From assembly GCF_000760515.2 (NCBI RefSeq), contig NW_013546511.1, forward strand, positions 40,520 through 104,519: a stretch of 64,000 nt of DNA. The letters run 5' to 3'. The notes beneath the pieces are model-generated. The model did no database searches, was not told the origin of the DNA, and was given only the letters and a program-made list of their open reading frames with translations. The first letter of the stretch is position 1; each line of letters starts with the position of its first letter. The position numbers and the translations under genes are program-made. The DNA comes from Mitosporidium daphniae. Taxonomy: Eukaryota > Microsporidia. Shown piece by piece: positions 21,226 to 31,532 of this stretch.

Positions 21226-21936
21226 ATGAGGTTCTCACGAGACATAATAATCACAGTCGTTGGCACACTGCTAATCATCACGCTTTGTATTATTTTCCTG
21301 ATTTATGTTCTCATCCCAAAGCTTCGCTCTAGCGTTTATGAAAAAAATTTCTCTGCCTCGATAACGGTAACCCTAAATCCTGACAACATTCCAATACCAA
21401 TCTCAATCTTAACGCCAAATAGCACGAAGCTTGCATATTCCAATATCAGCATCATTTCACATACTCAACAAATTTATTCCAACGTAATTGGTTCGAATTT
21501 CAGAGAGTACAGGCGGATAGTTCAAATAATATCTTTCTCCGCTGTAACATTTCTTTTTTTTAATCTTATTTTCTGGAGAGTTTTTATTGGAGTGGTGCTT
21601 TGTCTTCGCATCTTAACGGCATCAATTCTTCTTCTATATCTTACCAGGAGACTGGCGATTTTAGAGGCCAGATTCCTTTCAGTAAAACAAGAATGCAGAA
21701 AAAACAAGCAGGAACTAATCGGGCTAAAATCGAGCTTTTCCAGGTTAAGCGAATTGGCATTCACAATCTTTTCAATAATATATCCGTTTGGCATGAACTT
21801 TGTTCATATTTCCAAATATCTTTACTTCTGGCCCGACAAGATAAAAGCTTCAATTAACTTCACATTTGATTCGGTAATGATTCAAGAGCTAAGGATTCAA
21901 TCTATCCTTGAAGAGCTGGAATATCTTATTAAATAA
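21226..21936 (+). CDS. Membrane protein with lumenal segment and coiled coil, unknown function
   Basis: I do not recognise this 236-aa protein. It has one membrane span at about residues 8-32 and a polar Asn/Ser-rich segment of about 75 residues with several possible N-glycosylation sites. A pair of spans near 110-150 follows, then a charged helical stretch (LEARFLSVKQECRKNKQEL) and a final amphipathic region. It is a single exon. The ATG at 21226 is the first. It is divergent from the proteasome gene and convergent with PAM16. Confidence 0.5.
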   Translation: MRFSRDIIITVVGTLLIITLCIIFLIYVLIPKLRSSVYEKNFSASITVTLNPDNIPIPISILTPNSTKLAYSNISIISHTQQIYSNVIGSNFREYRRIVQIISFSAVTFLFFNLIFWRVFIGVVLCLRILTASILLLYLTRRLAILEARFLSVKQECRKNKQELIGLKSSFSRLSELAFTIFSIIYPFGMNFVHISKYLYFWPDKIKASINFTFDSVMIQELRIQSILEELEYLIK

Positions 21937-22084
21937 ATGCAAATAAACCCCATTTGTGGCTAGCGTGTATTGAAAACAAATTGTACACCCAAGATGAAGG
22001 CTTTATTATTGGTCCATCGACAAAAATGGATATGAAATAAATAGCCGAACCACGATAGTGCAATGGCGTCTGGAAGGGGGCAAG

Positions 22085-22545
22085 CTACGAGGAGGGAGGA
22101 ACTCTTTTGGGGTTGACTCTTGATTCCGCCTCAAAACGCTCATAGGCCCTGACAAATTTTGATTGAAGGTAGAACGATCCATTCCAGTCATCCTTTCTGG
22201 CATTTGATTTGAAGTACTTTTCAAATTTCTACATGGTGACCACTTGACAAGCAATACCTCTTTGGCCTGGTCTAGTGTAGAGCCTGGAAGGGGAAGGTTT
22301 AAGATTTTTCCGGCCTCATCCATGGAAAGAGTTGACGAAACTTGGGCAACTGCCGGCGAATTGGAGGATCCCAATTTGCTTGCATTTGATTCCGCGGCTA
22401 AAAACAAGTACCGAAAAGGCATACCTTTGATGGTCTGTATATAGGCATCTTTAACAGACTTTCCCAACACCTGCCCCACCACTGCTATGACTTTGATAAG
22501 AAGACGCCCAATCTATGTAGGAAAGGATATCTAACATACTGCCAT
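22085..22545 (-). CDS. PAM16: Mitochondrial import motor subunit Pam16/Tim16
   Basis: Pam16 is a J-like protein that pairs with Pam18 at the TIM23 channel to regulate mitochondrial Hsp70. The spliced 125 aa contain GRLLIKVIAVVGQVLGKSV, the SMDEAGKILNL block and the C-terminal NGSFYLQSKFVRAYERFEAE, all diagnostic. Three introns are removed: 22513-22539, 22398-22424 and 22229-22257 (27, 27, 29 nt). The first coding exon is only six bases (Met-Ala). The family lacks the HPD motif of true J proteins, and it is absent here too (DDW region). Confidence 0.9.
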
Positions 22546-22599
22546 GGGATGGGTTGGATGAAAATTAAAATATGGTCCACTGGCGGGTCGTTTATTTGG

Positions 22600-22622
22600 T
22601 TGCTTAATTAATTAATTAATTG
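22600..22622. repeat. (TTAA)n simple repeat
   Basis: A run of TTAATTAA units lies just past the 3' end of ATG2. A similar run occurs at about 52768-52786. No function is apparent. Confidence 0.7.
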
Positions 22623-22643
22623 AGTTGCCGATTGATGATGCGT

Positions 22644-25600
22644 TTATTTCTTTTTGTATTTACATTCTTTCTGGCTCCATCTATTTTGGTCCAGAGTATT
22701 AGCAAGCCCTGACACCGTGCAATCAACCATTTTGGTGACCCCCAACAAGGGCCGTACAAATGCCAAAGGAACGGCTTTAAGGATATTAATTCTTTCTTCA
22801 CTCTCAACATGCAGAGATGCCTTGTCCAGACACTCGGTAAGCTCTGTAACGCCGGTTTTGATGCCGGAGTCAAGGTTTTTTGGATTTCCATTTGGCCTCT
22901 CAACCAGAGGCGCTACACCACTAAGTGTACACAGAAACGAATCGGCCTTTTTCAAGTAGTTCTTGGTCGTTGATGCCAATTGAGAGGTGATGTTGATGCC
23001 TTGCATCAAGCTCTTCCTGATCAGTGAAATTGAAGTTGATGACCCATCGTTTGGATTGCTATTCATAGGCAGCATGATCAATTCACCGACGTTGTTCCCA
23101 AATTGCACCATAGTTCTGATGGGCGTCCATCCGTTGAGAATTACCTGCTGAGCCTGGGTATTTGTCACATATGGGATCCACGCATCCATGATCAATTCAA
23201 ATGCTCTGGGGATTCCGTGGATGCCATGAAGATGGACGGATTGCAAAACTATTTTGGCGTCTTCCAGCTTGAAAATGTTGAACACAAACGAAGAGATTGA
23301 CGATGACGAGAGTACAGATTTTTTTGGCTTGTAGTCGATAAACAGCTCGATTTCCGAAATCACGATGTGCCTAAAGAAGAGCCCGGTCGAGGTGCACTCC
23401 AGATCGGTTTGCTGCAGTTCCAAAAGCTGGTTTTTCAAGTCTTCTATGTTCTTTTGCAAAAGCACGATGTCTTTATTGACCGAAAATGAAAAGTAGCTTT
23501 CCAAAAAGAAAAGCGAGTCCTGATCGATGTGAAATCGCAGTTTTTGAAGAACATCGATGTAAATGAAAAACTCCAAGTCCGTTGGAGTGTCGACCATGCT
23601 GGTCCCAGATAGCAGCCGGTAGACAAGAATTTCGATGGCATTTGACTCGCTCAAAAGACATTTTTTGAAGAGATCAGAAGGGCAGATTGAGTGGAGACTG
23701 GAAATGAAATTCAAGATTACGTTGCCTTTTCGCCTTGTGGAGGCACACGGCAAAGAAGAGTTTTTCAAGAACGTTCGCCACGTCGAAAGCGAAACGTGAT
23801 CCTCGAGCTCAAAGTTTTCGCAAATCAGCAAAATATATTCGATCGACAAATTGGGTGAAATGGTCGCTGGAATTGAAAGATTGGAGATTTTGAAGGTGAC
23901 ATGGTCGGCCACATTGGAAGGAACATTTGTATCATCAATGATGGTAAAGTTGATCGCGCTAAAGTGGATCATCACAATAAACCCACTGATAGTTATTTCA
24001 TGGTTTGGGGTAGCTGGCTTTGCAACGTCCGGTTGCTTGCATTTTGCGTTCAACGAGTCGTTTTTCTCGAACAAAAACGTCGAAGCCTTGTCGATTCCGG
24101 CGTTCCGATGCTGCGAAGCCGCATCGGAACGCCCCTCGTACAGTTTGGCCAGTTGATTGGAAATATATTCCTCTTCATTCCTTAATACCCATTTCATTGC
24201 ATCGGTAAGGATAAAGTTAAACCCTTCCTTGGACAGCGATAGCCAGCATGAATGGCTGTCAATGACCAAATAGTGATTTTTAAAGATGCATTCCAAGAGA
24301 TCGCTGACATTGGACGTCAGTTCTCGCTCCTGCTTCTTGAAAAGATTGAGTGTCAAATGAAAGCCTGTGTAGAAGTTTGAATGCGCAAATATTGGAGTGG
24401 GAAATTTGATTGTCTTTGGCCTGTCATATGAAACTGAAAGGTAGTCAAAATATGCGGAAACAATTGGAGCCGAGTGAGAAACGAAATCTGCAAAGCTGGC
24501 CGTCAAATGGACATTGAAATCACAAGCTGAAAGGGTTGTCGTGCCTGGAACGCCAAAAACATTTTGAAGCGAAAGCGTTCCATTGGCGAGATTGAAAACG
24601 GTAGGAAACCGTTGAAAAATACAAGCAAAAGACAAGAAGCTTGAAGCGCCTGCTTGGCCATGCAACGCATCATCATTTGGGGGCCCAAAAAGGTTGGTGC
24701 CATCGATAGACATGCTGCAAATGTCAATGTAAAGTGAGGGATACGAGGCATTAGATGGGAGCTGGTTCAAGAAAAACGTACACTCTGCAAATGCAGCTTT
24801 CAGCTGATGATTGTTTTGCAAATCGCAGCTTTGAAGCGAACAGTAGTAAATTTGTTTGGCAGGGATTCCTTTGAAAGCAACATTTGAAATAAGCAAAAGG
24901 CCGCGGTCCTTGGTATCGCATGAAACATGCTCAATTGCAACGTTAAAGTCAAATAAAACGTCAATGAGAGAGCTTTTTTTGTCCGTAAAGCCGGATGGAC
25001 ACCACAAAGAGTTGAAAGAAAAATCACAATCTACAAATAGGTGTCTGATGCTAGCCTCCACCTTTAAGTGCAATTGATTTTGAAAAAATGAATGCAAATG
25101 TTCATGCTTTAAACGAAACAAAGAGGACTGGATCTGATCTTGGAAGATAGAGGACGAAACATTGATGGTCTTTTTTTTGCTGCAACTGAACAGATCGGAC
25201 AAATCCAACTCTTTAAACTCGATTCCCTCCCCATTTCTGAAAGTTAAGACGATCGAAAATGGCTCTGCAATCAACAAGTTCATATTGAGATCTTTGAGGG
25301 CAATTGATGCCGACTTGCATTTTGTTGTAATTGAAATCACGCTATAAGATTGATTGACCTTTAAACTGCATGCTTGGAGAGATACAGACACCGCGGGAGC
25401 CTGGCTGCTCAACGAGAAATTTGAAATCGAAATTTCTGGAAGTATTGAATCCAAAAATGAAAGGCAATAAAATAGCGACAATATGCTTTCTTCGTTAAAC
25501 GAAGAATCTCCGGGCGTCAAAGAATCGCCATCAAAGCAAGAAAGCTTTATGTTAGATACATTGATGGCTGCCAATGCCGATGAGCTGCTTTTGGAAAGCG

Positions 25601-26753
25601 AAACTAGCTCCAAAAGGGCTTCAAAGTTAGAATTGCATATTGCAGCTTGCGAACAATACAAACAAATGGCCATTTTGTCAAGCAAAAACTCTGGGAACGT
25701 GCATTTTAGGTCGATTTCAGCCAGTTTTAACACATTTCCAAAAAAAGTGACGCTGGCACGTGAGCAAGAAAGAAAAAACTTGTGCGTGTTTGACTCTGCA
25801 GGCTTTTTGATAGGCATAGGGTTGTTGTAATCAACATTTTTAAACTGAAACCTCCCAGTGGCTTCGTTTAAAATCGAATAAAAGATTTCATTATCCGGGT
25901 CATCGTCGCTTGTTTCCTCGTCAGCGTTCAAAAAACCCCCATCCGCCATAACAGGTGAGTCGAAAGCGCCATTTTTATCGGCAGCTGCTTCGCTGAGCGG
26001 TATTTCCTTTAACAGATCAAAAAACCCATCAAGAACAAAAGATATTGGCTCAGTTATCTCGACGTTGAGACAGCTGGAGGTGGCAGAAAAGATGGCCTTG
26101 CTTGAAGGAGGGATGTCAGCAAAAACAGTGGAACAATCCTCGCTGTAAAGCTTTATAAAATTCTCCACTTTCAATTCCAAGCATAAATCTGTCGAAGAAC
26201 TGCTTTCAATAACGATTCCATTCAATGTGATCACAAAGCACGAAATGGTCTCGTCATTTTTAAAAAACCTAATTTTTAGCATGCCAGATTGTATGTTTAG
26301 GGTTAGGTTGGTTTTCCGGAACATCAATATTAGATCCCTGAACGCATCCATGCATATCGCCTTCGGGTTGGATGCACAATAAGTCGGAAAAGATGAGATG
26401 TCAATGTTTATATGCATGTGAAGGCCATCAGCTACCAATAAAATACTCTCAAGGGAAGAATTATTTGAGCAAACGGAAAAGGAAATTTCGTTAACATTGG
26501 CATCGGCCAGTTTCAAACCCGAATCAAGATAGTCGTTTATAAATTTTGCATTAAATACAATGTCTTTAATGGAAACAAGAGACCTAAGCTCGCCATCTTT
26601 GCATGTACAATTAGAGATAGATATGGAGAAGGTTGAGACCAAATTCTTCAAGTGCTTTTTAAAAAAGAAAGATGCCAGTCTTTCCTGCACATAAAAGGGA
26701 GCCGTATTTAGAAAGATAAAAATAAAGCTCCAAATAAGATCGGAGGAGAACAT
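22644..26753 (-). CDS. ATG2: Autophagy lipid-transfer protein Atg2
   Basis: Atg2 is a rod that bridges the ER and the growing autophagosome membrane and moves phospholipids. The strongest evidence is the C-terminus: LNGWTPIRTMVQFGNNVGELIMLPM, then a Ser/Ile helix region and AFVRPLLGVTKMVDCTVSGLANTLD, which matches the conserved ATG_C end. The N-terminus has PFYVQERLASFFFKKHLKN, like the chorein-type start. The long middle is rich in beta strands, as expected of a groove protein. It is 1369 aa, shorter than the usual 1500-2300, and a single 4.1-kb exon, which is notable given the dense introns around it. The ATG at 26753 is the first ATG in frame. Confidence 0.8.
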   Translation of the reverse strand: MFSSDLIWSFIFIFLNTAPFYVQERLASFFFKKHLKNLVSTFSISISNCTCKDGELRSLVSIKDIVFNAKFINDYLDSGLKLADANVNEISFSVCSNNSSLESILLVADGLHMHINIDISSFPTYCASNPKAICMDAFRDLILMFRKTNLTLNIQSGMLKIRFFKNDETISCFVITLNGIVIESSSSTDLCLELKVENFIKLYSEDCSTVFADIPPSSKAIFSATSSCLNVEITEPISFVLDGFFDLLKEIPLSEAAADKNGAFDSPVMADGGFLNADEETSDDDPDNEIFYSILNEATGRFQFKNVDYNNPMPIKKPAESNTHKFFLSCSRASVTFFGNVLKLAEIDLKCTFPEFLLDKMAICLYCSQAAICNSNFEALLELVSLSKSSSSALAAINVSNIKLSCFDGDSLTPGDSSFNEESILSLFYCLSFLDSILPEISISNFSLSSQAPAVSVSLQACSLKVNQSYSVISITTKCKSASIALKDLNMNLLIAEPFSIVLTFRNGEGIEFKELDLSDLFSCSKKKTINVSSSIFQDQIQSSLFRLKHEHLHSFFQNQLHLKVEASIRHLFVDCDFSFNSLWCPSGFTDKKSSLIDVLFDFNVAIEHVSCDTKDRGLLLISNVAFKGIPAKQIYYCSLQSCDLQNNHQLKAAFAECTFFLNQLPSNASYPSLYIDICSMSIDGTNLFGPPNDDALHGQAGASSFLSFACIFQRFPTVFNLANGTLSLQNVFGVPGTTTLSACDFNVHLTASFADFVSHSAPIVSAYFDYLSVSYDRPKTIKFPTPIFAHSNFYTGFHLTLNLFKKQERELTSNVSDLLECIFKNHYLVIDSHSCWLSLSKEGFNFILTDAMKWVLRNEEEYISNQLAKLYEGRSDAASQHRNAGIDKASTFLFEKNDSLNAKCKQPDVAKPATPNHEITISGFIVMIHFSAINFTIIDDTNVPSNVADHVTFKISNLSIPATISPNLSIEYILLICENFELEDHVSLSTWRTFLKNSSLPCASTRRKGNVILNFISSLHSICPSDLFKKCLLSESNAIEILVYRLLSGTSMVDTPTDLEFFIYIDVLQKLRFHIDQDSLFFLESYFSFSVNKDIVLLQKNIEDLKNQLLELQQTDLECTSTGLFFRHIVISEIELFIDYKPKKSVLSSSSISSFVFNIFKLEDAKIVLQSVHLHGIHGIPRAFELIMDAWIPYVTNTQAQQVILNGWTPIRTMVQFGNNVGELIMLPMNSNPNDGSSTSISLIRKSLMQGINITSQLASTTKNYLKKADSFLCTLSGVAPLVERPNGNPKNLDSGIKTGVTELTECLDKASLHVESEERINILKAVPLAFVRPLLGVTKMVDCTVSGLANTLDQNRWSQKECKYKKK

Positions 26754-26858
26754 TTCCCAACCGAAAATAATGCATGGATACCAATTAGGCAAATTATTAG
26801 AAACTCTAATATTAATAGTACAATAATAAAATTATAGTCTCCAAAAATGTGTCAAGTA

Positions 26859-26929
26859 GCTCGTGTCGTATAGAGGTAGTATATCGCGTTGTGGCCGCGC
26901 TGACCCAGGTTCAATTCCTGGCACGAGCA
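26859..26929 (+). tRNA. tRNA-His (anticodon GTG)
   Basis: The acceptor arms GCTCGTG (26859-26865) and CACGAGC (26922-26928) pair perfectly, with discriminator A at 26929. The anticodon stem-loop centres on CGCGTTGTGGCCGCG with anticodon GTG. The T arm contains GGTTCAATTCC (B box). The D arm contains an A-box-like TAGAGGTAGT. No intron is seen. A T run follows directly. Confidence 0.93.
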
Positions 26930-26936
26930 TTTTTTG
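26930..26936 (+). terminator. Pol III terminator of tRNA-His
   Basis: The tRNA is followed at once by a run of six T residues, the standard RNA polymerase III stop signal. Confidence 0.8.
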
Positions 26937-26977
26937 GATTTCTAGCAAATTTGCGAAGAAATTTATTCTATTTTTAG

Positions 26978-27058
26978 AATGGCCTTCATTTAAAAATGTT
27001 TACAATGGGTTTGATTCAATAAATGTTTACAATGGCCTTCATTTAAAAATGTTTACAA
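26978..27058. repeat. Direct repeat of 28 bp
   Basis: The word AATGGCCTTCATTTAAAAAT followed by GTTTACAA occurs at 26978-27005 and again at 27031-27058. A partial copy (AAATGTTTACAATGG) lies between them at 27021-27035. The repeat fills the gap between tRNA-His and POP4. Confidence 0.8.
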
Positions 27059-27096
27059 GGACTTGTTTGTTTCTTGCAATTTAATACAATTTTTTA

Positions 27097-27723
27097 ATGA
27101 CTTTCAATTTGATAGAATATATTTGTGGCCTTGCTTGCAACGACTCTTTTGACGGTGAAAATCTGTACAATAAGCTCGCAAAGCCATTCTATTTGTCCAA
27201 CACGGCTTCTCTGCAGCCAAAGGACCATCCATCCCCGGTCTCGCTGTCTCTTTCTTCGTATTCTTCTAGGCTGAAAGCCAGAAAGGCTGCATGTGCGGCA
27301 ATTGCATCACTGTCGTTTCAGGATGTCGAGCCCCTCCATTCGCTTTGGTGCACATATGTATCGAAGCTATTTAGCATCCCGCCATCAAAGCCTAATAGGT
27401 CAATCTCAACATCTTGGTTGACACCTGACGATCTGACCAAATCTAGTCGCATGGATCTGCATGGCGCATATGTCACAATCAAAGCATCTAGATGTGCAGC
27501 CCAAGTTGGAAAGGCAGGTGTAATTGTACAGGAAACCTCAAAGACAGTTGTTTTGATAACCCCCGCCAATAGAATGATACGGATTCCCAAGGAAGGAACA
27601 TTGTTCGAATGTGCTCTTCCAATTGCAGGAAAGGAAAGTCTTTATACAATTTTGATTTTTGGAAGCCAAATCGCGCGGGTCAGTGCCGTGGAAAGGGCCG
27701 TGAAAAAGTTCAAAAGGAAATAA
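27097..27723 (+). CDS. POP4: RNase P/MRP subunit Pop4 (Rpp29)
   Basis: Pop4 is a shared protein of RNase P and RNase MRP, needed for tRNA 5' processing and rRNA maturation. The Sm-like C-terminal domain is clear from residue 125: MDLHGAYVTIKASRCAAQVG, then GVIVQETSKTVVLITPANR and MIRIPKEGTLFEC, and the end is basic. The N-terminal part has the basic helix SSRLKARKAACAA. Length is 208 aa in one exon, typical for the family. Confidence 0.87.
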   Translation: MTFNLIEYICGLACNDSFDGENLYNKLAKPFYLSNTASLQPKDHPSPVSLSLSSYSSRLKARKAACAAIASLSFQDVEPLHSLWCTYVSKLFSIPPSKPNRSISTSWLTPDDLTKSSRMDLHGAYVTIKASRCAAQVGKAGVIVQETSKTVVLITPANRMIRIPKEGTLFECALPIAGKESLYTILIFGSQIARVSAVERAVKKFKRK

Positions 27724-27798
27724 ATAAACACAAGCAAATTGATGCAGATGGCGGCCATTGGGTACGGAGCAATTTTGAATTTTTAAACTTTACATTAA

Positions 27799-29680
27799 AT
27801 GACAAAGGGATCAATTTGTATCTTTAATACCCTCTGCGGAAAGGAGTACAATTTGTCGTCTCTTGAAATATGCAACATCTCTTCCGTGGTGGAGCTGAAA
27901 TTTCTGGTCTCTTCAGACACTACTAGCTGTGAGCTGATTCCACCAGATCATCAAATTCTGATTTTACAAAATGGCTGTCATATTAAAGATTCGGATTTGA
28001 TAGCAAACAGCCAATTTTTGACTGTTTTCTTATTTGATAAGCGCGTACTTTTACGTGATCAAAAGTCAATTTCAAATGCCAGCCACATTGAGCAGCTGGG
28101 CACCACACATAAGCACCACATTCAAATTATTGAAAGTAAATTCCAACTTTTGCTCAAATTTAGTTCCAATGGACCCAGAAGAGCCTCCTTCGATCGACAA
28201 TGGCATGGCAATTGTAACTGTACGACGCCAAATATTCTTGCCTTTTTAGATGATGAGAAATGCAGTTGAATCGCATTTCAAGACCGCATCCAATCTATTG
28301 AGTGAAATGGGCGCAATGGCCAGTGGGCTTGAGGCGGCAAACAGATCGTTGCTTATTTTTATGCGGTACATCTTGCCAATTAAGACACTAGATTCATCAA
28401 AGAAAAAAATGTAAATGCAAGCTCCTATTTGGAAACAACAGGATGCAACAAATTGATAATCCGGGAGGCTGTGTTGGCAGAAAAGATTTTACAATTACCC
28501 TCCGTGATTGAAGAGAGCCTGTCAAGCTTTCAGCAGATTATAAAGGAAAATTCGGCTGTTTTGTGTGATGCTAAAGAGCAATATGCAAAAGCTGGACCTT
28601 CCATGGAAAGCAACAAGATCGTATATGATGACAGCAAAGCCCTTCTCATTGATCTTGTAAAGGCCAAGGTACCCTGTGCTTTGCACAAATTTTAGGATTT
28701 CATCCAAAGCCAACTTTTGCAAAATTTGCAATCAATTGTCGAGAAACAGAATGCCATTGCCATTCTGCTGCAAGTTGAGGGGTCCATTTCATCATGTACA
28801 AGCATTCAGGAAAAATTGGTTGAGGCCAATGGAGAATACGCGGCAGCACAGTCATTGGCTGTTCCGTCGTCACAGAATGACAAGCCGCTGAATTTATTGA
28901 ACACATCGCCCCCTAATTCATTAAGCATCACTGAGCTGCTGCAAATAATTCACTCTCTGTCGGACATCAATGAGACGCTGAGCAGGGAAAATAGGGAATT
29001 AAAAGGAAACATTGCCCACTTCACATCTAATTTGAAAATCGTCGTTAAAGAGTATGCCCAAAACCTCGATCTAAACATGCAAGACATCGAAAAAATTCTG
29101 TCGAAAAGCTCAATTCTCAATGGATCTGTAGGCGAATCTCCAGAAAGCTCAACTGAGACCATTACTCCGGATTCTTTGCTTGTGGCAATCGAAAGCCTTC
29201 TTATAAGAAAAAAAACGATGCTTCAAAAGGGCTCTGGAGGCCCCCATTCTTTAAATGCCATCAAAAGCAGGCTGGTTGATATTCTTGAGGGACGGCCCTT
29301 GTCTCCCTTTGAAAAAGGTTTTCCCTGCACTTTCATCAATAGACTATGACGGTTCCCTTGCAGAGATTATGGTGCAAATACACCGGCGATTTTCAAGCGA
29401 GAAAATATCCTTTTCAAATATCACCATTGGAGACTTGTGTCTTTTTCTTCCAACGAAAAACTCGGCGCACTGGGCATCTTTTAGCATAAACTGTCCAAAA
29501 TATTTTCTATCTCCTCAGGTGGTCGAGTCTCTCAAGTTGAATCGAAACCAGTAATGTTGGCATTCTGATAATAGAAGATCATGGGTTCTTGGCCGCATCC
29601 TTTCGATGACTGAAAACAAGGCCGACGGCTACAATCATGTTGGACTTTTAAATTTTACCATTAGGATACCCTCGAGATAG
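27799..29680 (+). CDS. ATG11: Autophagy scaffold Atg11 (compact form)
   Basis: Atg11/FIP200-type scaffolds organise selective autophagy. The N-terminus has the ubiquitin-like start (ICIFNTLCGKEY, then ILILQNGCHIKDSD and FLFDKRVLL). The C-terminal claw domain shows ISFSNITIGDLCLFLPTKN, WASFSINCPKYFLS and, after the last intron, RSWVLGRILSMTE. The middle is coiled coil. Six introns are removed: 28136-28163, 28214-28249, 28366-28391, 28669-28695, 29318-29342 and 29551-29574 (28, 36, 26, 27, 25, 24 nt), giving 571 aa. That is about half the size of yeast Atg11, mostly through a shorter coiled coil. ATG2 lies 1 kb upstream on the other strand. Confidence 0.82.
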
Positions 29681-29719
29681 GGAGCTCATTTGTTCTTGTC
29701 GATATAAATGCACTGTACT

Positions 29720-29785
29720 TGGGATAGCATGATGCCGATGGCGAGACCGATGGTGAGACCGATGCCGATGGCGATGTAAATATGT
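29720..29785. repeat. Imperfect hexamer repeat (GATGCC/GATGGC)
   Basis: Between ATG11 and THOC1 the sequence repeats GATGCCGATGGCGAGACC-like units about four times. On the minus strand it reads as an Ile/Gly/Ala-rich hydrophobic stretch, but no ATG precedes it in frame, so I treat it as a repeat and not as a gene. Confidence 0.6.
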
Positions 29786-29847
29786 TTTCCGTATTAAAAT
29801 GTTGGTTTGCAATAAATTTTGATTTTAGCTTTGGTAATTAAAATTTA

Positions 29848-31532
29848 ATGAATGGGCTATTGTGCCAGTATAATTCATTGGGCGGAGTGCCCACTCCTGA
29901 CATTCTGAATGTCCTCTCTCCCGCCCTGAAGGCCTATTATTCTGAAAACGCATGGGATTCTATTTTACGGACACACATCCGCTCTCGGATTCAAGACGCC
30001 GATATCGCCACCTCATTCCATCAAACCATAGTTCAGCCTTTAGAGCTATGTTTCTCGACCATATCGATGTTCAATGCTGACGAAGCTTTATGTTTTTCCA
30101 TTCTCGAAGAAACTGTGGAGTTGTGTCCAGCCACGTGTCTGTCCAGCCTTATTGATAGCATCGAGCGGATGTCTCCGACGCTTCAAAAGGTAGGCCTACT
30201 TTGCTATTTTTAGGGCCTGGTCCCTGGAAAAGGCAAAGCTCTGATTGCGCTTCGGATTTGTAACGACCTGATCAAAAGGACACAGCATCACTTGGTCCAT
30301 TTGCGAGGCCGTGCTTTCCTGCTTGCATGCTCGCTCTTTCCCATCAATGAGCGCTCCGGACTAAACCTGCGTGGGGTTTTTTCCTCCGTCGAAGTGGAAA
30401 AAATATCGGCAGAGCTGTCGGATTTTTCTGGATTTGATGCGAGCCTTTCTTTCGGTCTTTTTGTCGTTTATAATATGTAGACCGGCTGGTGAGCACACGC
30501 GAGTTTTACCTGTCTGTACTGTCACTGCAAAAGGTGTTTTCTTTGGATTTGCTTGCCGTTTTGCAACTGTATAATGCAGAAGAGGGGAGTCAACATTATA
30601 AGCTATGGGTGTCTTTTTTGTCCACCATTGAGACGCTTGTAAAGCAGTGCTCCTCGGACGCTTTGATCGGAAATTTAACATCGCAGTCCGATTCAATGGA
30701 GCCTTCATTCAACTATCCATGGCACTATTTGTACTCGCAGGACCTATTTATGCATCAGGTACGATCCATGCTCACTAATGTGACAGATCAAAAATTCAAA
30801 ATATTTTTGGTTTTCTCTCCTTTTTCAAATGATCGAGTTTTTGGTAGCTCTGTTGAGGCTATTAAAGGACCCATGCGAAGATGTCCCGGAGCAAAAAAAG
30901 AAAAAGACCATTGTAAAGGATGAGTCCGCGTTCATATCGATCATAGAGAGGCTTTTTTCAGAAGCATCTTGTTCGCCGTTTTGGTCGATCACAATCGACG
31001 AGATACCAATGAGTAGGGCTATTGATTCCTTGAAAGACGACGAGAAGGCTTGGGTGAAATGGAGGGCATCTGGTTCGCATGGAATTCCGAAATACGACAG
31101 CGAACTGCAAGTGGAGCCGGTTTCTTCGGATTCGCCTTGCCCCGTTGACCAGCCTAGCTTTGGGTTTGTCAAATGCGACTATTCATTCCTTGGAAGCGAA
31201 GCCAGTGGCAAAATGGCAAAGCCAAATTTATCAACGCACCTGTCAATACTAAAGGATGAAGATCCAAGCGATAGAGAAGGTCTTTTCCATGATCCGGTAT
31301 CGATTACGTTTATGTTCAACTGTAGGTCTTTCTTTGGAAAACGTTGCGACTGCTTATTTTGCACGATAGTTATAGTGGAGGATCAACATACGATTTACTG
31401 CTTCAATCGATCGGTTCCAATGCCATTGATGCCGCCTCCGCAACAAGTGAAGAAGTGTCCGATCCAAAGCTGGAAGACGAGTTTCGTGGAAGTGAGGTTG
31501 GCATCTTGTATTCCAAAGTCATGAAAATGTAA
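29848..31532 (+). CDS. THO complex subunit 1 (THOC1/Hpr1)
   Basis: THOC1 is a core subunit of THO, which links transcription to mRNA export through the ATPase Sub2. Diagnostic parts are ICNDLIKRTQHHLVHLRGRA, LFPINERSGLNLRG, REFYLSVLSLQKVF, DDEKAWVKWRASG and the spliced block DPVFLWKTLRLL. Introns 30190-30213, 30455-30480, 30759-30786 and 31297-31325 (24, 26, 28, 29 nt) are removed, leaving 525 aa. The 3' end is ambiguous: a further 24-nt intron, 31529-31552, would replace the last residue by a basic tail ending at 31628. There is no death domain, as in fungi. SUB2 lies 3 kb downstream. Confidence 0.82.

Noticed and set aside
29700-29800. Minus-strand Ile/Gly-rich hydrophobic peptide
   Set aside because: There is no start codon or usable acceptor upstream. 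The pattern is explained by the GATGCC hexamer repeat.
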